From Marinicauda salina (GTDB lineage: Bacteria; Pseudomonadota; Alphaproteobacteria; Caulobacterales; Maricaulaceae), in assembly GCF_003122085.1 (NCBI RefSeq), contig NZ_QEXV01000004.1, positions 1 to 64,000 of the forward strand: 64,000 nucleotides of DNA, read 5' to 3'. Under the pieces are notes generated by a model, which saw only the letters and a program-made list of their open reading frames with translations, did no database searches and was not told where the DNA came from. Positions 51,288 through 61,253 of the stretch are shown piece by piece (position 1 is the first letter of the stretch; each line of letters opens with the position of its first letter). A program made the translations under genes and the position numbers.

Positions 51288-51725
51288 ATGAGCAATCCCC
51301 AGGGCTTTGGAATCAGCGAATTGTCGGTGGGTCAGACCGCCTCGATCGAGCGCCGGGTCGACGAGGAGATCGTGCGCAAGTTCGCCGAGGTCTCCGGCGA
51401 CTTCAATCCGATCCACATGGACGCGGACTACGCGGCGAAGACGCCGTTCCGCGAGCGCATCGCGCACGGCGCGCTGGTCGCGTCGTTCATCTCGTGCGTG
51501 CTCGGCAACCACCTGCCGGGCCCCGGCGCCGTGTTCCAGGGCATGACGATGCGCTTTCTCCGGCCGGTGCATATGGGCGACACCGTGACCGCGCGCGCCA
51601 CCGTCACCGACGTCGACGTGCGCGCCCGCCAGGTGAAGCTCAAGTGCGCCTGCGAGGTCGACGGCGAGGTCTGCATGGAGGCCGACGCCGAGGTGATGGT
51701 GCGCAAGCGCCGGGTCTCCGCCTGA
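51288..51725 (+). CDS. MaoC-like hydratase (PhaJ type)
   Basis: The 145-residue protein has a single hot-dog fold domain. The catalytic Asp and His are in SGDFNPIHMDADYA, followed by RIAHGALVASFIS. These match (R)-specific enoyl-CoA hydratases, which supply hydroxyacyl-CoA for polyhydroxyalkanoate or related acyl-CoA pathways. It precedes ribF by 23 bases on the same strand, so they may be cotranscribed. Confidence 0.88.
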   Translation: MSNPQGFGISELSVGQTASIERRVDEEIVRKFAEVSGDFNPIHMDADYAAKTPFRERIAHGALVASFISCVLGNHLPGPGAVFQGMTMRFLRPVHMGDTVTARATVTDVDVRARQVKLKCACEVDGEVCMEADAEVMVRKRRVSA

Positions 51726-51748
51726 GACCGCTGCCGGGAGGCGACGCC

Positions 51749-52684
51749 TTGAGCGAGATCATCGAGGGTTACGCCGACCTGCCCGCCGCCGCCCGCGGCG
51801 GCGTCGCCGCGCTGGGCAATTTCGACGGCGTCCATCGCGGTCACCGCGCCGTGCTCGACGCCGCCGCCGCGCTCGCCGCCGAGCGCGGGACGGTCGCCGT
51901 CGCCGCCGTGTTCAAGCCGCATCCGCGCCGCTATTTCAGGCCCGACATCGCGCCGTTCCGGCTGATGAGCGACGCCCAGCGCGCCCGCGCGCTGGCCGCC
52001 GCCGGCGCGGCGCGCATCCACGTCATCCCGTTCGGTCCGGAGCTCGCGGCGATGAGCCCGGAGGCGTTCGCCCGCGACGTGCTGGCCGGCGGGCTCGGCC
52101 TCGACGGCGTCGTGACCGGCGGGGATTTCCGCTTCGGCAAGGACCGCGCCGGCGACGCGGCCATGCTGGCCACGCTCGGCGAACGCCACGGCTTCACCGC
52201 GCGCGCCGCCCCCGAGGTCGACGACGCCGACGGGACCAAGATCTCCTCGACGGCGATCCGCGAGGCGCTCGGCCGCGGCGAGCCGGAGACCGCCGCGCGC
52301 CTGCTCGGCGGGGCCTGGCGCATCGAGGGCGTGGTGGCGCGCGGCGACGAGCGCGGCCGCACGCTGGGCTTTCCCACGGCCAATATCGGCCTGGGCGACT
52401 ATGTCCGGCCGCGCTTCGGCGTCTACGCCGTGCGCGCGACCGTTCCCGGCCGGGACGCGCCGGTCCCCGGCGTGGCCAATATCGGGCGGCGCCCGACGGT
52501 CGACGGCGAGGACGAGCGCCTGGAGGTTCACCTGTTCGATTTCGAGGGCGATCTCTACGGGTCCACGCTCGAGGTCGCGATCGAGCATTTCATCCGCCCC
52601 GAGACGAAATTCGATGGGCTCGACGCGCTGAAGCGCCAGATCGCCGCCGACAGCGAGCAGGCGCGCGCGCGGCTCGGCCGGTGA
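51749..52684 (+). CDS. ribF: Bifunctional riboflavin kinase / FAD synthetase
   Basis: The 311-residue enzyme makes FMN and FAD. The N-terminal nucleotidyltransferase domain has ALGNFDGVHRGHRAVL and KISSTAIREAL; the C-terminal riboflavin kinase domain has RGRTLGFPTANIGL, RFGVYAV and VANIGRRPTV. The start is TTG at 51749, with a GGGAGG site about eight bases upstream. It is followed by ileS and lspA, a conserved order. Confidence 0.95.
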   Translation: MSEIIEGYADLPAAARGGVAALGNFDGVHRGHRAVLDAAAALAAERGTVAVAAVFKPHPRRYFRPDIAPFRLMSDAQRARALAAAGAARIHVIPFGPELAAMSPEAFARDVLAGGLGLDGVVTGGDFRFGKDRAGDAAMLATLGERHGFTARAAPEVDDADGTKISSTAIREALGRGEPETAARLLGGAWRIEGVVARGDERGRTLGFPTANIGLGDYVRPRFGVYAVRATVPGRDAPVPGVANIGRRPTVDGEDERLEVHLFDFEGDLYGSTLEVAIEHFIRPETKFDGLDALKRQIAADSEQARARLGR

Positions 52685-52850
52685 CTGGACCGTCCGCGCG
52701 AGCCCTGATAGATGACGAACATGACCTCGCGTCGGATCATCATTGCGCGCCGAATTACCGGCCCGGCCCGCGGCTGAGCACAGCTCCGTGGCGCCGGGAG
52801 AGTGCATTCGCGACGCCTTGACCAATCCCTGATCAGACGGACACGCCGCC

Positions 52851-55823
52851 ATGACTGATGCGAGCGACACCCGCGCCGAAACCGCCGGGCGCGACTACAA
52901 GGACACGCTCTTCCTTCCGAAGACCGATTTTCCCATGCGGGCGGGCCTGCCCAAGCGCGAGCCGGAATGGCTCGAGCGCTGGGAGCGGCTGGATCTCTAC
53001 GCGAAGATGCGCGAGGCCGCGGCCGGCCGCGAGCGCTTCGTGCTCCATGACGGGCCGCCCTACGCCAACGGACACATCCATCTCGGCACCGGCATGAACA
53101 AGATCCTCAAGGATCTCGTCGTGCGCAGCCGGCGCGTGATGGGCCATGACGCGCCCTACCGGCCGGGCTGGGACTGCCACGGCCTGCCGATCGAGTGGAA
53201 GGTCGAGCAGGCCTACCGCGCCAAGGGACGGCGCAAGGACGACGTGCCCAAGGCCGAGTTCCGCAAGGCCTGCCGCGACTACGCCGCCGAGTGGATCGAC
53301 GTCCAGCGGACCGAGTTCAAGCGGCTCGGCGTGGCCGGCGAGTGGGACGATCCCTACACGACCATGGCGTTCGACGCCGAGGCCGCGATCGTCCGGGAGT
53401 TCCTGAAATTCGTCGATCTCGGCCTGGTCTATCGCGGCTCCTCGCCGGTGATGTGGTCGCCGGTGGAGAAGACTGCGCTCGCCGAGGCCGAGGTCGAGTA
53501 TCACGACAAGGTCTCGACCACGATCTGGGCGCGCTTCCCCGTGCGCGGGGTGAAGCAGGACGGCTCGGGCGTCAGCGCCGATCTCGCCGGCGCCGACGTG
53601 GTGATCTGGACGACCACGCCCTGGACGATCCCGGGCAACAAGGCGATCGCCTATTCCGAGGCCATCACCTATGGCGTCTACGAGGTGAAGGCCGTCGATT
53701 CGCCGGAGGAATTCACGCCCTGGGCGCGACCGGGCGACAAGCTCGTCGTGGCGGACTCGCTGTGGGACGACGTCGCGCAGGCGGCGTTCATCGCCAACGC
53801 CGAGCGGCTGGGCGACGTCGATCCCGACGGGCTGGTGTGCTCGCATCCGCTGGCCAAGGCCGACGCCTACTGGGACTATCGCGTCCCGCTGCTCGAGGGC
53901 GACCACGTCACCGACGAGCAGGGCACGGGCTTCGTCCACACCGCGCCGAGCCACGGCGCGGAGGACTACCAGGTCTGGATGGCCAACAAGGACAGGCACG
54001 GCGAGGGCGAGGCGATCCCGCACACCGTCGGGCCGGACGGCGCCTTCCTCGAACACATTCCCTTCTTCGCCGGGCTCGAGATCATCCGCACCGAGGGCAA
54101 GAAGGCCGGCAAGGACGGCCCGGCCAACAAGGCCGTCGTCGACAAGCTGATCGAGGAGGGCAAGCTGCTCGCGCGCGGCCGGCTCGAGCACTCCTATCCG
54201 CATTCCTGGCGGTCGAAGGCGCCGGTCATCTTCCGCAACACCGACCAGTGGTTCATCGCGCTCGATCGCGAGATGGATGACGGAACGACGCTGCGCGGGC
54301 GCGCGCTCAAGGCGATCGAAGACACCACGTGGACGCCGAAATCCGCCGAGAACCGCATCCGCTCTATGGTCGAGGGACGGCCGGACTGGCTGATCTCGCG
54401 CCAGCGCGCCTGGGGCGTCCCGCTGACCATGTTCGTCCACGCCGACACCGGCGAGATCCTCAAGGATCCGGCGGTCAATGCGCGCATCGTCGAGGCCGTC
54501 GAGGCCCGCGGCGCCGACGCCTGGTTCGACAGCGACCCGGCCGAGTTCCTCGGTCCCGATCACGATCCCGCCGTCTGGGAGCCGGTCACCGACATCCTCG
54601 ACGTCTGGTTCGATTCCGGCTCCACCCACGCCTTCGCGCTGAGGGAGGGCGAGTGGCCGGCGAGCCTCTATCTCGAGGGCTCTGACCAGCATCGCGGCTG
54701 GTTCCAGTCCTCGCTGCTGGAGTCCTGCGGCACGCGCGGGCGCGCGCCCTACGAGGGCGTGCTCACGCACGGCTTCATCGTCGACGAGAAGGGCATGAAG
54801 ATGTCCAAGTCGCTCGGCAACGTGCTCGCGCCCGAGGAGGTCGCCAACAAGTACGGCGCCGACATCCTGCGCCTGTGGGCGGCGAGCGCCGACTACACCG
54901 GCGATCTGAGGATCGGCGAGGCGATCCTGCAGACCGCCGTCGACGCCTATCGCAAGCTGCGCAACACGATGCGTTACCTGCTCGGCGCGCTCGAAGGCTT
55001 CACCGACGAGGAGCGCCTGCCCGTCGCCGAGATGCCCGCGCTCGAGCGCTGGGTCCTGCACCGGCTGGCCGAACTCGACGCGACGGTGCGCGAGGCCTAC
55101 GCGGCCTACGACTTCAAGCGGGCCTGGTCGGCGCTGTTCAATTTCTGCGTCAACGATCTCTCGGCCTTCTATCTCGATGTGCGCAAGGACAGCCTCTACT
55201 GCGACACGCCCGTCGAGCCGCGCCGGCGCGCCGCCCGCACGGTCATGTCCGAGGTGTTCGACCGGCTGACCGTGTGGCTGTCGCCGATCCTGGTGTTCAC
55301 CATGGAGGAGGCGTGGCTGGAGCGCTTCCCGAGCGAGGACGGCTCCGTGCATCTCAGGACGTTCCCGGAGACGCCGGAGGGCTGGCTCGATCACGACCGC
55401 GCCGCGCGCTGGGCGACGATCCGCCGCCTGCGCCGGGCGGTCACCGGGGCGCTGGAGGAGAAGCGCCGCGCCAAGGAGATCGGTTCGAGCCTCGAGGCCG
55501 CGCCGAAGGTCTACGCCGCCGACCCGGCCTATCGCGAGGCGCTCGAGGCCGAAGCGCCGGGCGCGGTCGACGACTTCCTCGCCGAGATCTCGATCACCAG
55601 CCAGGCCGCGCTGATCGACGAGGCCGCGCCGGCGGACGCCTTCCGGCTGGAGGACGTCGAGGACGTGGGCGTCGTGTTCGCCCGCGCCGAAGGGCGCAAG
55701 TGCGCGCGGTCCTGGAAGATCAGCCCGGAGGTCGGCGCCGATCCGCGCCATCCCGATCTCAGCCCGCGTGACGCCGCGGCCGTGGCGTGGTTCGATGCCC
55801 GCCAGGGGCGGCAAGCGGGGTGA
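52851..55823 (+). CDS. ileS: Isoleucyl-tRNA synthetase
   Basis: The 990-residue class I synthetase charges tRNA-Ile. It has the HIGH-type motif [15 protein letters not shown], the editing CP1 domain with [31 protein letters not shown], and [16 protein letters not shown] with the KMSKS loop. The C-terminal zinc-finger region is degraded: GRKCARSWK keeps one of the cysteines and a second pair is absent, which is common in alphaproteobacterial forms as I recall. Length is typical. lspA starts three bases after its stop codon. Confidence 0.98.
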   Translation: MTDASDTRAETAGRDYKDTLFLPKTDFPMRAGLPKREPEWLERWERLDLYAKMREAAAGRERFVLHDGPPYANGHIHLGTGMNKILKDLVVRSRRVMGHDAPYRPGWDCHGLPIEWKVEQAYRAKGRRKDDVPKAEFRKACRDYAAEWIDVQRTEFKRLGVAGEWDDPYTTMAFDAEAAIVREFLKFVDLGLVYRGSSPVMWSPVEKTALAEAEVEYHDKVSTTIWARFPVRGVKQDGSGVSADLAGADVVIWTTTPWTIPGNKAIAYSEAITYGVYEVKAVDSPEEFTPWARPGDKLVVADSLWDDVAQAAFIANAERLGDVDPDGLVCSHPLAKADAYWDYRVPLLEGDHVTDEQGTGFVHTAPSHGAEDYQVWMANKDRHGEGEAIPHTVGPDGAFLEHIPFFAGLEIIRTEGKKAGKDGPANKAVVDKLIEEGKLLARGRLEHSYPHSWRSKAPVIFRNTDQWFIALDREMDDGTTLRGRALKAIEDTTWTPKSAENRIRSMVEGRPDWLISRQRAWGVPLTMFVHADTGEILKDPAVNARIVEAVEARGADAWFDSDPAEFLGPDHDPAVWEPVTDILDVWFDSGSTHAFALREGEWPASLYLEGSDQHRGWFQSSLLESCGTRGRAPYEGVLTHGFIVDEKGMKMSKSLGNVLAPEEVANKYGADILRLWAASADYTGDLRIGEAILQTAVDAYRKLRNTMRYLLGALEGFTDEERLPVAEMPALERWVLHRLAELDATVREAYAAYDFKRAWSALFNFCVNDLSAFYLDVRKDSLYCDTPVEPRRRAARTVMSEVFDRLTVWLSPILVFTMEEAWLERFPSEDGSVHLRTFPETPEGWLDHDRAARWATIRRLRRAVTGALEEKRRAKEIGSSLEAAPKVYAADPAYREALEAEAPGAVDDFLAEISITSQAALIDEAAPADAFRLEDVEDVGVVFARAEGRKCARSWKISPEVGADPRHPDLSPRDAAAVAWFDARQGRQAG

Positions 55824-55825
55824 GC

Positions 55826-56332
55826 ATGTCCGGGGAGCGGTCGAGCGCGGTCTTCGCGGTCACGGGGTTCGTGCTGGCGGCGACGGTGTTCGTCCTCGAC
55901 CAGGTCTCCAAGTTCTGGATCCTGCGCGTGCTCGATCTCGACGGCATGCGGGGCGGCCGCGTCTACGTCCTCGACCCGTGGTTCAACCTGACCATGGTCT
56001 GGAATCGCGGGGTGAGCTTCGGCCTGTTCGCCGCCGACAGCGATTGGCAGCGGGTGATCCTCGTGGCCCTCTCGCTGACGATCGCCGGCCTGCTCGCGGC
56101 CTGGCTCCTGCGCGCCGAGCGCTGGCTGCAGACGCTCGCCTTCGGTCTCATCATCGGCGGCGCGCTGGGCAATGTCGTGGACCGGGTGATTCACGGCGCC
56201 GTGGCGGACTTCCTGGATTTCTCCGGGCTCTATTTCCCGTATGTGTTCAATGTCGCCGACGCCGCGATCACGACGGGCGTGGCGGCGCTGCTGCTCGATC
56301 TGCTGATCGGCGGCGAGGACGCGCGGACGTGA
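55826..56332 (+). CDS. lspA: Lipoprotein signal peptidase
   Basis: The 168-residue aspartyl peptidase removes signal peptides from diacylated lipoproteins. It has four membrane segments and the catalytic aspartates in GNVVDRVIHGAVADFLDF and FNVADAAIT. The N-terminal FVLDQVSKFW also matches. ATG 55826 follows the ileS stop codon by two bases. Several lipoproteins nearby (56409, 57004, 57534) are its likely substrates. Confidence 0.96.
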   Translation: MSGERSSAVFAVTGFVLAATVFVLDQVSKFWILRVLDLDGMRGGRVYVLDPWFNLTMVWNRGVSFGLFAADSDWQRVILVALSLTIAGLLAAWLLRAERWLQTLAFGLIIGGALGNVVDRVIHGAVADFLDFSGLYFPYVFNVADAAITTGVAALLLDLLIGGEDART

Positions 56333-56408
56333 CCGCGGCGCTGGTCAATCCGGCGCGATCTCTGCTAAACACCGAGCAACCATGATCCTGCAGGAGCGAG
56401 CCTCGCCG

Positions 56409-56948
56409 ATGCGCAGCCGCACTCTCATTCTCACCGCCGCGATCGCGCTGTTCGGCGCGAGCGCGTGCAGCTCGGGCGTCCGCGAGGCGCTGGGCGCGGA
56501 CAAGACCACCCCGGACGAGTTCCGCGTCGTGACGATCGCGCCGCTGACCGTTCCGCCGGAATACAATCTGCGCCCGCCGCAGCCCGGCGAGCTGCGGCCC
56601 GAGGACGTCTATCCCGACCAGCAGGCGCGCCGCGCCCTGTTCGGCGATCTCGAGGCGTCGAGCGCCACCGACGCCGAGGTGCTGTTCGCCGCGCGCGCCG
56701 GCGCCGCGGACGCCAATCCGAATGTCCGCGCGCTGATCGACGGCGAGACCGCCGCCGTCGTGCGCAAGAACCAGGGCTTCGCCGACCGGATCCTGTTCTG
56801 GCGCGACGACACCTACACGCCCGACGCCGCCGAGCCGGACGGGCTGTCCGCCGAGGAGGCGCTCGAGCGCGTGCGGCAAGTGACCGGGGGCGGCGAGGTG
56901 GAGATCATCCGCCGGCGCAGCGTGCGCAGCAAGCTGCCGGGACTTTGA
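56409..56948 (+). CDS. DUF3035 family lipoprotein
   Basis: The 179-residue product has a lipoprotein signal with lipobox GASAC and matches the alphaproteobacterial DUF3035 family: APLTVPPEYNLRPPQPGE, VYPDQQARRALFGDLEA and NPNVRALIDGE. ATG 56409 is chosen because it gives a clean lipoprotein signal; an earlier ATG at 56382 in the same frame is possible. These proteins are thought to be outer-membrane-associated, but their role is unknown. It directly follows lspA and ends at a strong terminator. Confidence 0.85.
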   Translation: MRSRTLILTAAIALFGASACSSGVREALGADKTTPDEFRVVTIAPLTVPPEYNLRPPQPGELRPEDVYPDQQARRALFGDLEASSATDAEVLFAARAGAADANPNVRALIDGETAAVVRKNQGFADRILFWRDDTYTPDAAEPDGLSAEEALERVRQVTGGGEVEIIRRRSVRSKLPGL

Positions 56949-56977
56949 GCCTCGCGCTCGCGATCGCGACGCGATCA

Positions 56978-57004
56978 GGCCCCGCCGGACCGGCGGGGCC
57001 TTTT
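56978..57004 (+). terminator. Rho-independent terminator after the DUF3035 gene
   Basis: A GGCCCCGCCGG/CCGGCGGGGCC hairpin is followed by TTTT. It ends the plus-strand ileS-lspA-DUF3035 run and touches the 3' end of the convergent lipoprotein gene. Confidence 0.85.
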
Positions 57005-57537
57005 CATTCCGGGACCCGTCGATAGATGCCGTCGATGCGCACGTCGCCGTCGAGATGGGCGAGATAGGCGCGCATCGCGGCCTCGAGCGCGTCGAGATCG
57101 TCGACCCGGCAATAGCCTTCCCGGTCGAGCGTCACCCCGGCGTCCGCCCGCGCGGCCTCGGACAGCGCCGCGCAATCGGGCTGGTGATAGGTCGCCATGC
57201 CGGGATAGGTGAAGACAACGCCGTAGACGACGCCGTCCTCGCGCGGGCTCTGGGCGATGTAGAGCCCGTCGCCGAGTTCTTTCAGCCTCGTGTCCTGATG
57301 GGGGAAGTTCGCCGTTTCGGAGACATAGCGCCGGCCGTCATAGGTGATGGGGCCCTCCCAGGTGGGCCGGCTCCACTCCTCGCCCTCGGTGTCGTAGGGC
57401 GTGTGGGTGTAGACGCCGGGCTCGATCCCGCGATCGGCGCCCCAGAATCCGATCAGCTCGTCTTCCGAGTAGAAGCACGCCGAGAGCGCGCCCGCCGCCA
57501 GGCAGGCGAGCCCCGTGCGCAAGGCGCGTGCGCTCAA
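57004..57537 (-). CDS. Lipoprotein, paralog of the upstream gene (unknown function)
   Basis: The 177-residue protein has a lipoprotein signal with lipobox near residue 18 (GALSACFYSED). Its pattern matches the next upstream protein: CxxSExxLIG at the N-terminus, GLYIAQSPREDG in the middle and CRVDDLDALEAAM near the end. It starts with TTG at 57537 overlapping the stop codon of the paralog (TTGA). The two are tandem duplicates that have diverged strongly. No domain was recognised. Confidence 0.65.
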   Translation of the reverse strand: MSARALRTGLACLAAGALSACFYSEDELIGFWGADRGIEPGVYTHTPYDTEGEEWSRPTWEGPITYDGRRYVSETANFPHQDTRLKELGDGLYIAQSPREDGVVYGVVFTYPGMATYHQPDCAALSEAARADAGVTLDREGYCRVDDLDALEAAMRAYLAHLDGDVRIDGIYRRVPE

Positions 57538-58094
57538 AGCGCCTCCTCGAGCGCCAGATAGCCCGGCGTGACGAAGCCGCCGCGCTCCTCGCGCATGGCG
57601 GCCTCGAAGGCCTCGGCTGCGGCGACCAGCGTCTCGTAATCCTCGATGACGCAGAGATCGTCGTCGTTCAGCGCGACGCCGATCCGCTCGCGCTCGGCGG
57701 CGGGGATCTCCTCGCAGATCGGGATGTCGTAGCCGAAATGCCCGTCGGGCAGGGCGTAGAGCAGCGAATACATCCAGCCGGCGTCCTGGTCGCCGGGCTC
57801 CGGGGGATGCTGGGCGATGAACACGCCCTCGCGCATCTCGGCGAAGCGCGCGCCCTCGTAGGAGAAGTCGTCCTCCCCGGACGTGTAGACCCCGTCGACG
57901 ACGCGCACCGGTCCGCGCCATTCCAGCTCGGCGACCCCGTCCTCGGTCTCGTAGCGCGCCCAGACGCCCTCCTCGAGCGGGAACACGGCCCGATCCGGCC
58001 CGATCAGCGGCTTCTCCGAAACCAGGCAGCCGGCGAGCGCGAGCATCGCCAGTCCGGCGACCGCCGCAGCGGCGTATCGAACGAGGGTCGTCAT
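57534..58094 (-). CDS. Lipoprotein, first of a tandem paralogous pair (unknown function)
   Basis: The 186-residue protein has a lipoprotein signal (LAMLALAGCLVSE), followed by a domain with LIGPDRAVFPLEEGVWARYE, MREGVFIAQHPPEPGDQD and CVIEDYETLVAAAEAFEAAM. It shares the layout of the next gene (57004-57537) and the same cysteine spacing near its end. Its stop overlaps that gene's start. It follows pepP by two bases of gap, on the same strand. Confidence 0.65.
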   Translation of the reverse strand: MTTLVRYAAAAVAGLAMLALAGCLVSEKPLIGPDRAVFPLEEGVWARYETEDGVAELEWRGPVRVVDGVYTSGEDDFSYEGARFAEMREGVFIAQHPPEPGDQDAGWMYSLLYALPDGHFGYDIPICEEIPAAERERIGVALNDDDLCVIEDYETLVAAAEAFEAAMREERGGFVTPGYLALEEAL

Positions 58095-58096
58095 GG

Positions 58097-59926
58097 TCAG
58101 CCTTTCTTGAGCGGGGCGCAGGCGGCGTCGAGCCAGTCGGCGGCCTCGCCGTCGACGCGCGGTCCGACGCGTTCGCGCACCATCTCGTGATAGGCGTCGA
58201 CCCAGGCGACTTCATGGTCGGTCAGGAGCGACGGATCGACGAGCGCGCGGTGGAGCGGCGCCATGGTGAGCGTCTCGAAGCCCAGCATGTCGCGATCGCC
58301 GTCCTCGATCGCGGCGGGCGGGGTGACGACCTGCAGGTTCTCGATGCGGATGCCGTAGGCGCCGACGCGGTAATAGCCGGGCTCGTTGGACACGATCATG
58401 CCGGGCTGCAGCGCGGTGGCGTTGGGCGTCTTGGCGATGCGCTGCGGGCCCTCGTGGACGCCGAGATAGCTGCCCACGCCGTGGCCGGTGCCGTGGTCGT
58501 AGTCGAGCCCGGCGTTCCACAGCGGCTGGCGCGCGATGGCGTCGAGCTGGGCGCCGGTGACGCCTTCGGGAAAGCGGATCACGGCGAGTGCGATATGGCC
58601 CTTGAGCACGAGCGTGAAATGCCGGCGCATCTCCGCCGTCGGCTCGCCGATCGGCACGGTCCGCGTGACGTCGGTCGTGCCGTCGGGGTACTGGCCGCCG
58701 GAATCCACGAGATAGAGCGAGCCGCGCGCGAGCTTGCGCACGGTGTCGGTGTTGACCCGGTAGTGCGGAAACGCGCCGTCGGGTCCGGCCGCCGAGATCG
58801 TCTCGAAGGAGATGTCCCTCAGCTCGGGCGCGGCGCGGCGGAGCTGCTCGAGCTTCAGCGCGGCCTCGATCTCGTCGACATTTCCCGACTGGGCCTCCGT
58901 GTCGAGCCAGTGCAGGAAACGCACGAGGGCGGCGCCGTCGCGGACATGGGCCTGACGCGCGCCCTCGATCTCGGTTTCGTTCTTGCACGCCTTCGGAACG
59001 GCGACGGGATCGGGCTTGCGCCGGATCGTCGCGCCGCCCTCCGAAAGCCGGTCGAACACCCATTGCGAAGCGGTCGATCCGTCGACGCGCACGGTCTTGC
59101 CCGACCAGGACTTGAGCCCGTCGGCGAACTCGGTCTCGGGGCGGATCGCGATCTCGTTGCCGAGATGGGCGCGCGCCTCGTCGGTGAGCTTGGCTTCGTT
59201 GATGAACAGCGTGGCCCGGCCGTCGGGCTCGAGGATCGCCGAGGACAGGGGCAGCGGCGTGCAGGACACGTCGCCGCCGCGCAGGTTGAACAGCCAGGCG
59301 ATGGAGGCGGGATCGGTGATCACCGCGGCGTCGGCGCCGTCCTCCTTCACCGATTCGCCGATGCGCGCCCGCTTGGCGGCGTGATCCTCGCCGGCCAGCT
59401 CGATCGGATGCGGGGCGACGGGCGCGGCCGGCGCGGGCGGCCGGTCGGTCCAGGCGACGTCGACGAGATTGCGTCCGACAGGGACGAGCACGGCGCCGGC
59501 GGCGTCGGCGGCGTTCTCGAGCCGTTCGACGGCGTCGGGCGAATGCACCCGCGGATCGTAACCGATGCGCTCGCCCTCGCGGGCGTTGGCGCGGATCCAG
59601 CCCGCCACGCCCTCGCCGACGAGATCGGCGATCTCGAACAGCTCGGGGTCGACCTGGGCCTTGACCTGCTCGGTGTAGCGGCCGTCGACGAAGACCGCGG
59701 CGCGGTCTTTCATCACGATCGCCGCGCCGGCCGAGCCGGTGAAGCCCGTCGCCCAGGCCAGCCGCTCGGCGTTCGGGGGCAGGTATTCGTTGTTGTACTC
59801 GTCCTCGTGGGGGATGAGGAAACCGTCGAGGCCGGCGTCGGCCAGCGCCTCGCGGAGCGCGGGAAGGTGGGCCCGACCTTCGGCCGGGCCGCCCTTCACG
59901 TCGAAATTCTGAATGGGCTGCGTCAT
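58097..59926 (-). CDS. pepP: Xaa-Pro aminopeptidase (M24B family)
   Basis: The 609-residue protein removes N-terminal residues preceding proline. It is the longer eukaryote-like AMPP form, with an N-terminal creatinase-like domain (DGFLIPHEDEYNNEYLPPNA), a second creatinase-type domain, and a catalytic pita-bread domain. Metal ligands are in LVDSGGQYPDGTTDVTRT, GTGHGVGSYLGVHEGPQ, SNEPGYYR and IRIENLQV. Length matches this subfamily. Two lipoprotein genes follow immediately downstream. Confidence 0.94.
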   Translation of the reverse strand: MTQPIQNFDVKGGPAEGRAHLPALREALADAGLDGFLIPHEDEYNNEYLPPNAERLAWATGFTGSAGAAIVMKDRAAVFVDGRYTEQVKAQVDPELFEIADLVGEGVAGWIRANAREGERIGYDPRVHSPDAVERLENAADAAGAVLVPVGRNLVDVAWTDRPPAPAAPVAPHPIELAGEDHAAKRARIGESVKEDGADAAVITDPASIAWLFNLRGGDVSCTPLPLSSAILEPDGRATLFINEAKLTDEARAHLGNEIAIRPETEFADGLKSWSGKTVRVDGSTASQWVFDRLSEGGATIRRKPDPVAVPKACKNETEIEGARQAHVRDGAALVRFLHWLDTEAQSGNVDEIEAALKLEQLRRAAPELRDISFETISAAGPDGAFPHYRVNTDTVRKLARGSLYLVDSGGQYPDGTTDVTRTVPIGEPTAEMRRHFTLVLKGHIALAVIRFPEGVTGAQLDAIARQPLWNAGLDYDHGTGHGVGSYLGVHEGPQRIAKTPNATALQPGMIVSNEPGYYRVGAYGIRIENLQVVTPPAAIEDGDRDMLGFETLTMAPLHRALVDPSLLTDHEVAWVDAYHEMVRERVGPRVDGEAADWLDAACAPLKKG

Positions 59927-59980
59927 GGCGCGACGCTAGTCCCGCCCGCGCGGGCTTTCAATCGCGCACGTGCGCTCGTC

Positions 59981-60421
59981 TCACGCCGGCTCCGGCCAGA
60001 GCTCGCGGATCTCGGTGTTGAGCATCATGCGCACGTCCTCGATCTCGCCGGGGCTGACATGCGCGTTCAGCGCGGCGAACACCGCCTTCGTCGCCTGCTC
60101 GGGCGAGAAGCCGAGATTGCCCGCGCCGCCGAACCCCTCGCCGACATGGGCGAGGAACGCCTTCTTCTCGTAGATCGGGAAGGGCATCTTCGCGGGCCGA
60201 TAGCCGTCGTAGAACACGCCGCGCACGAACATGGGCAGCTGGGCGGACAGGTGCGCGGCCTCGTCGACCGTCAGGCGATCGCGCAACGCATGAAGCACGC
60301 TTCTCAGCGCGACGAAGGCGGCCTGGCGCGTCTGCGCGCCGAGCGTCTTCTCGATCTCGTCGAGCCAAGCGTTGGTCTTGTGGATGGACTCGTCGAGGAC
60401 GCTGACATTGGTGTCGGGCAT
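59981..60421 (-). CDS. DUF2267 family protein
   Basis: The 146-residue soluble, helical protein matches DUF2267: AFVALRSVLHALRDRLTVDEA, LSAQLPMFVRGVFYDGYRP and AVFAALNAHVSPGEIEDVR. Family members are uncharacterised and often occur near stress or regulatory genes. It is divergent from the small gene at 60658. Confidence 0.85.
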   Translation of the reverse strand: MPDTNVSVLDESIHKTNAWLDEIEKTLGAQTRQAAFVALRSVLHALRDRLTVDEAAHLSAQLPMFVRGVFYDGYRPAKMPFPIYEKKAFLAHVGEGFGGAGNLGFSPEQATKAVFAALNAHVSPGEIEDVRMMLNTEIRELWPEPA

Positions 60422-60657
60422 GTACTCGCCTCCCGTGCGAACCGGCGCGGGAGGCCGGGGCCTCCCGACCGTTGGGTCGTCCCGGCCGTCCCGGGCCGGA
60501 TGGGGAAGAGTACCGCCGCGCCGGAGTCCGCGGAACGCGGCGTCGCGTCCCAGGGGCGGGCCATGCGCTCAGCGCATGACCGGCTTGCGTCGACGGGCGT
60601 TCCGCGACGTCGCCGCTGCGGCCATCTCCAGACTGTTCAACGAGCCGGGAGGCGAAG

Positions 60658-60816
60658 ATGTTTCACGCCGACGATCATATCCGCCTGATGGGCCTCGACG
60701 CGGCGCGGCCGATGCGGCGTCGCCGCGACGCCGGCGTGCGGGACCAGGCCCGCAACACCGACATCGACAGCTTCCTGGAACGGATCGGCCTGGCCGGCCG
60801 GGTGCGCCGGCGCTAA
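60658..60816 (+). CDS. Small basic protein (52 residues)
   Basis: The 52-residue product (MFHADDHIRLMGLDAARPMR and onward, ending GRVRRR) is basic and helical. A strong GGGAGG ribosome site sits about six bases upstream of the ATG at 60658, which supports translation. Its stop codon overlaps the stop region of the convergent arsI gene by four bases. It is divergent from the DUF2267 gene. No family was recognised. Confidence 0.55.
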   Translation: MFHADDHIRLMGLDAARPMRRRRDAGVRDQARNTDIDSFLERIGLAGRVRRR

Positions 60817-61253
60817 CCCGCCTGCTGCGGGACGCAGCAGGCCTCGTTTTCGGCCAGCCGGGCCGCATCGAGCGTTCCGTCGCCGTACTCGGTCGCGTCG
60901 CCGTGAGTGTGGAAGGTCTCCCACGCCACGCCGTCGGGATCATGCACCCACGTCTTGGTCGAGCGCGCGTAGCAGCAGGTCGTGTTCTCCTGGTCGAGTT
61001 TCGGCGCGTCGGCCTCGGCCAGCCGTTCGCGCAGGCCGGCGAACTCGGCCTCGTCCTCGGCCTGCAGGCCGACATGGTCGACGCCGCGCCTGGAGCCGCG
61101 CGTCGAGATCGAGAGATTGATCCGCGGATCGTCGATCATCCACTTGGCGTAGTCGGACTCCACGCGCGTCGGCTCGGCGCCGAGCAGGCGGTTGTAGAAG
61201 GCGATCGAGCGATCGAGATCGTCGACCGTCAGGGCGAGGTGGAAACGGGACAT
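60813..61253 (-). CDS. arsI: ArsI-type C-As lyase / CadI-like dioxygenase
   Basis: The 146-residue VOC-fold enzyme has the metal ligands expected for ArsI: H5 in SRFHLALTV, H60 in GVDHVGL and E112 in AWETFHT, and the vicinal cysteine pair C93-C94 in NTTCCYARSTK that binds trivalent organoarsenicals. In the ArsI family these remove methyl groups from methylarsenite with Fe(II) and oxygen. CadI-like cadmium proteins are an alternative. It is transcribed together with arsR, overlapping it by 25 bases. Confidence 0.88.
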   Translation of the reverse strand: MSRFHLALTVDDLDRSIAFYNRLLGAEPTRVESDYAKWMIDDPRINLSISTRGSRRGVDHVGLQAEDEAEFAGLRERLAEADAPKLDQENTTCCYARSTKTWVHDPDGVAWETFHTHGDATEYGDGTLDAARLAENEACCVPQQAG

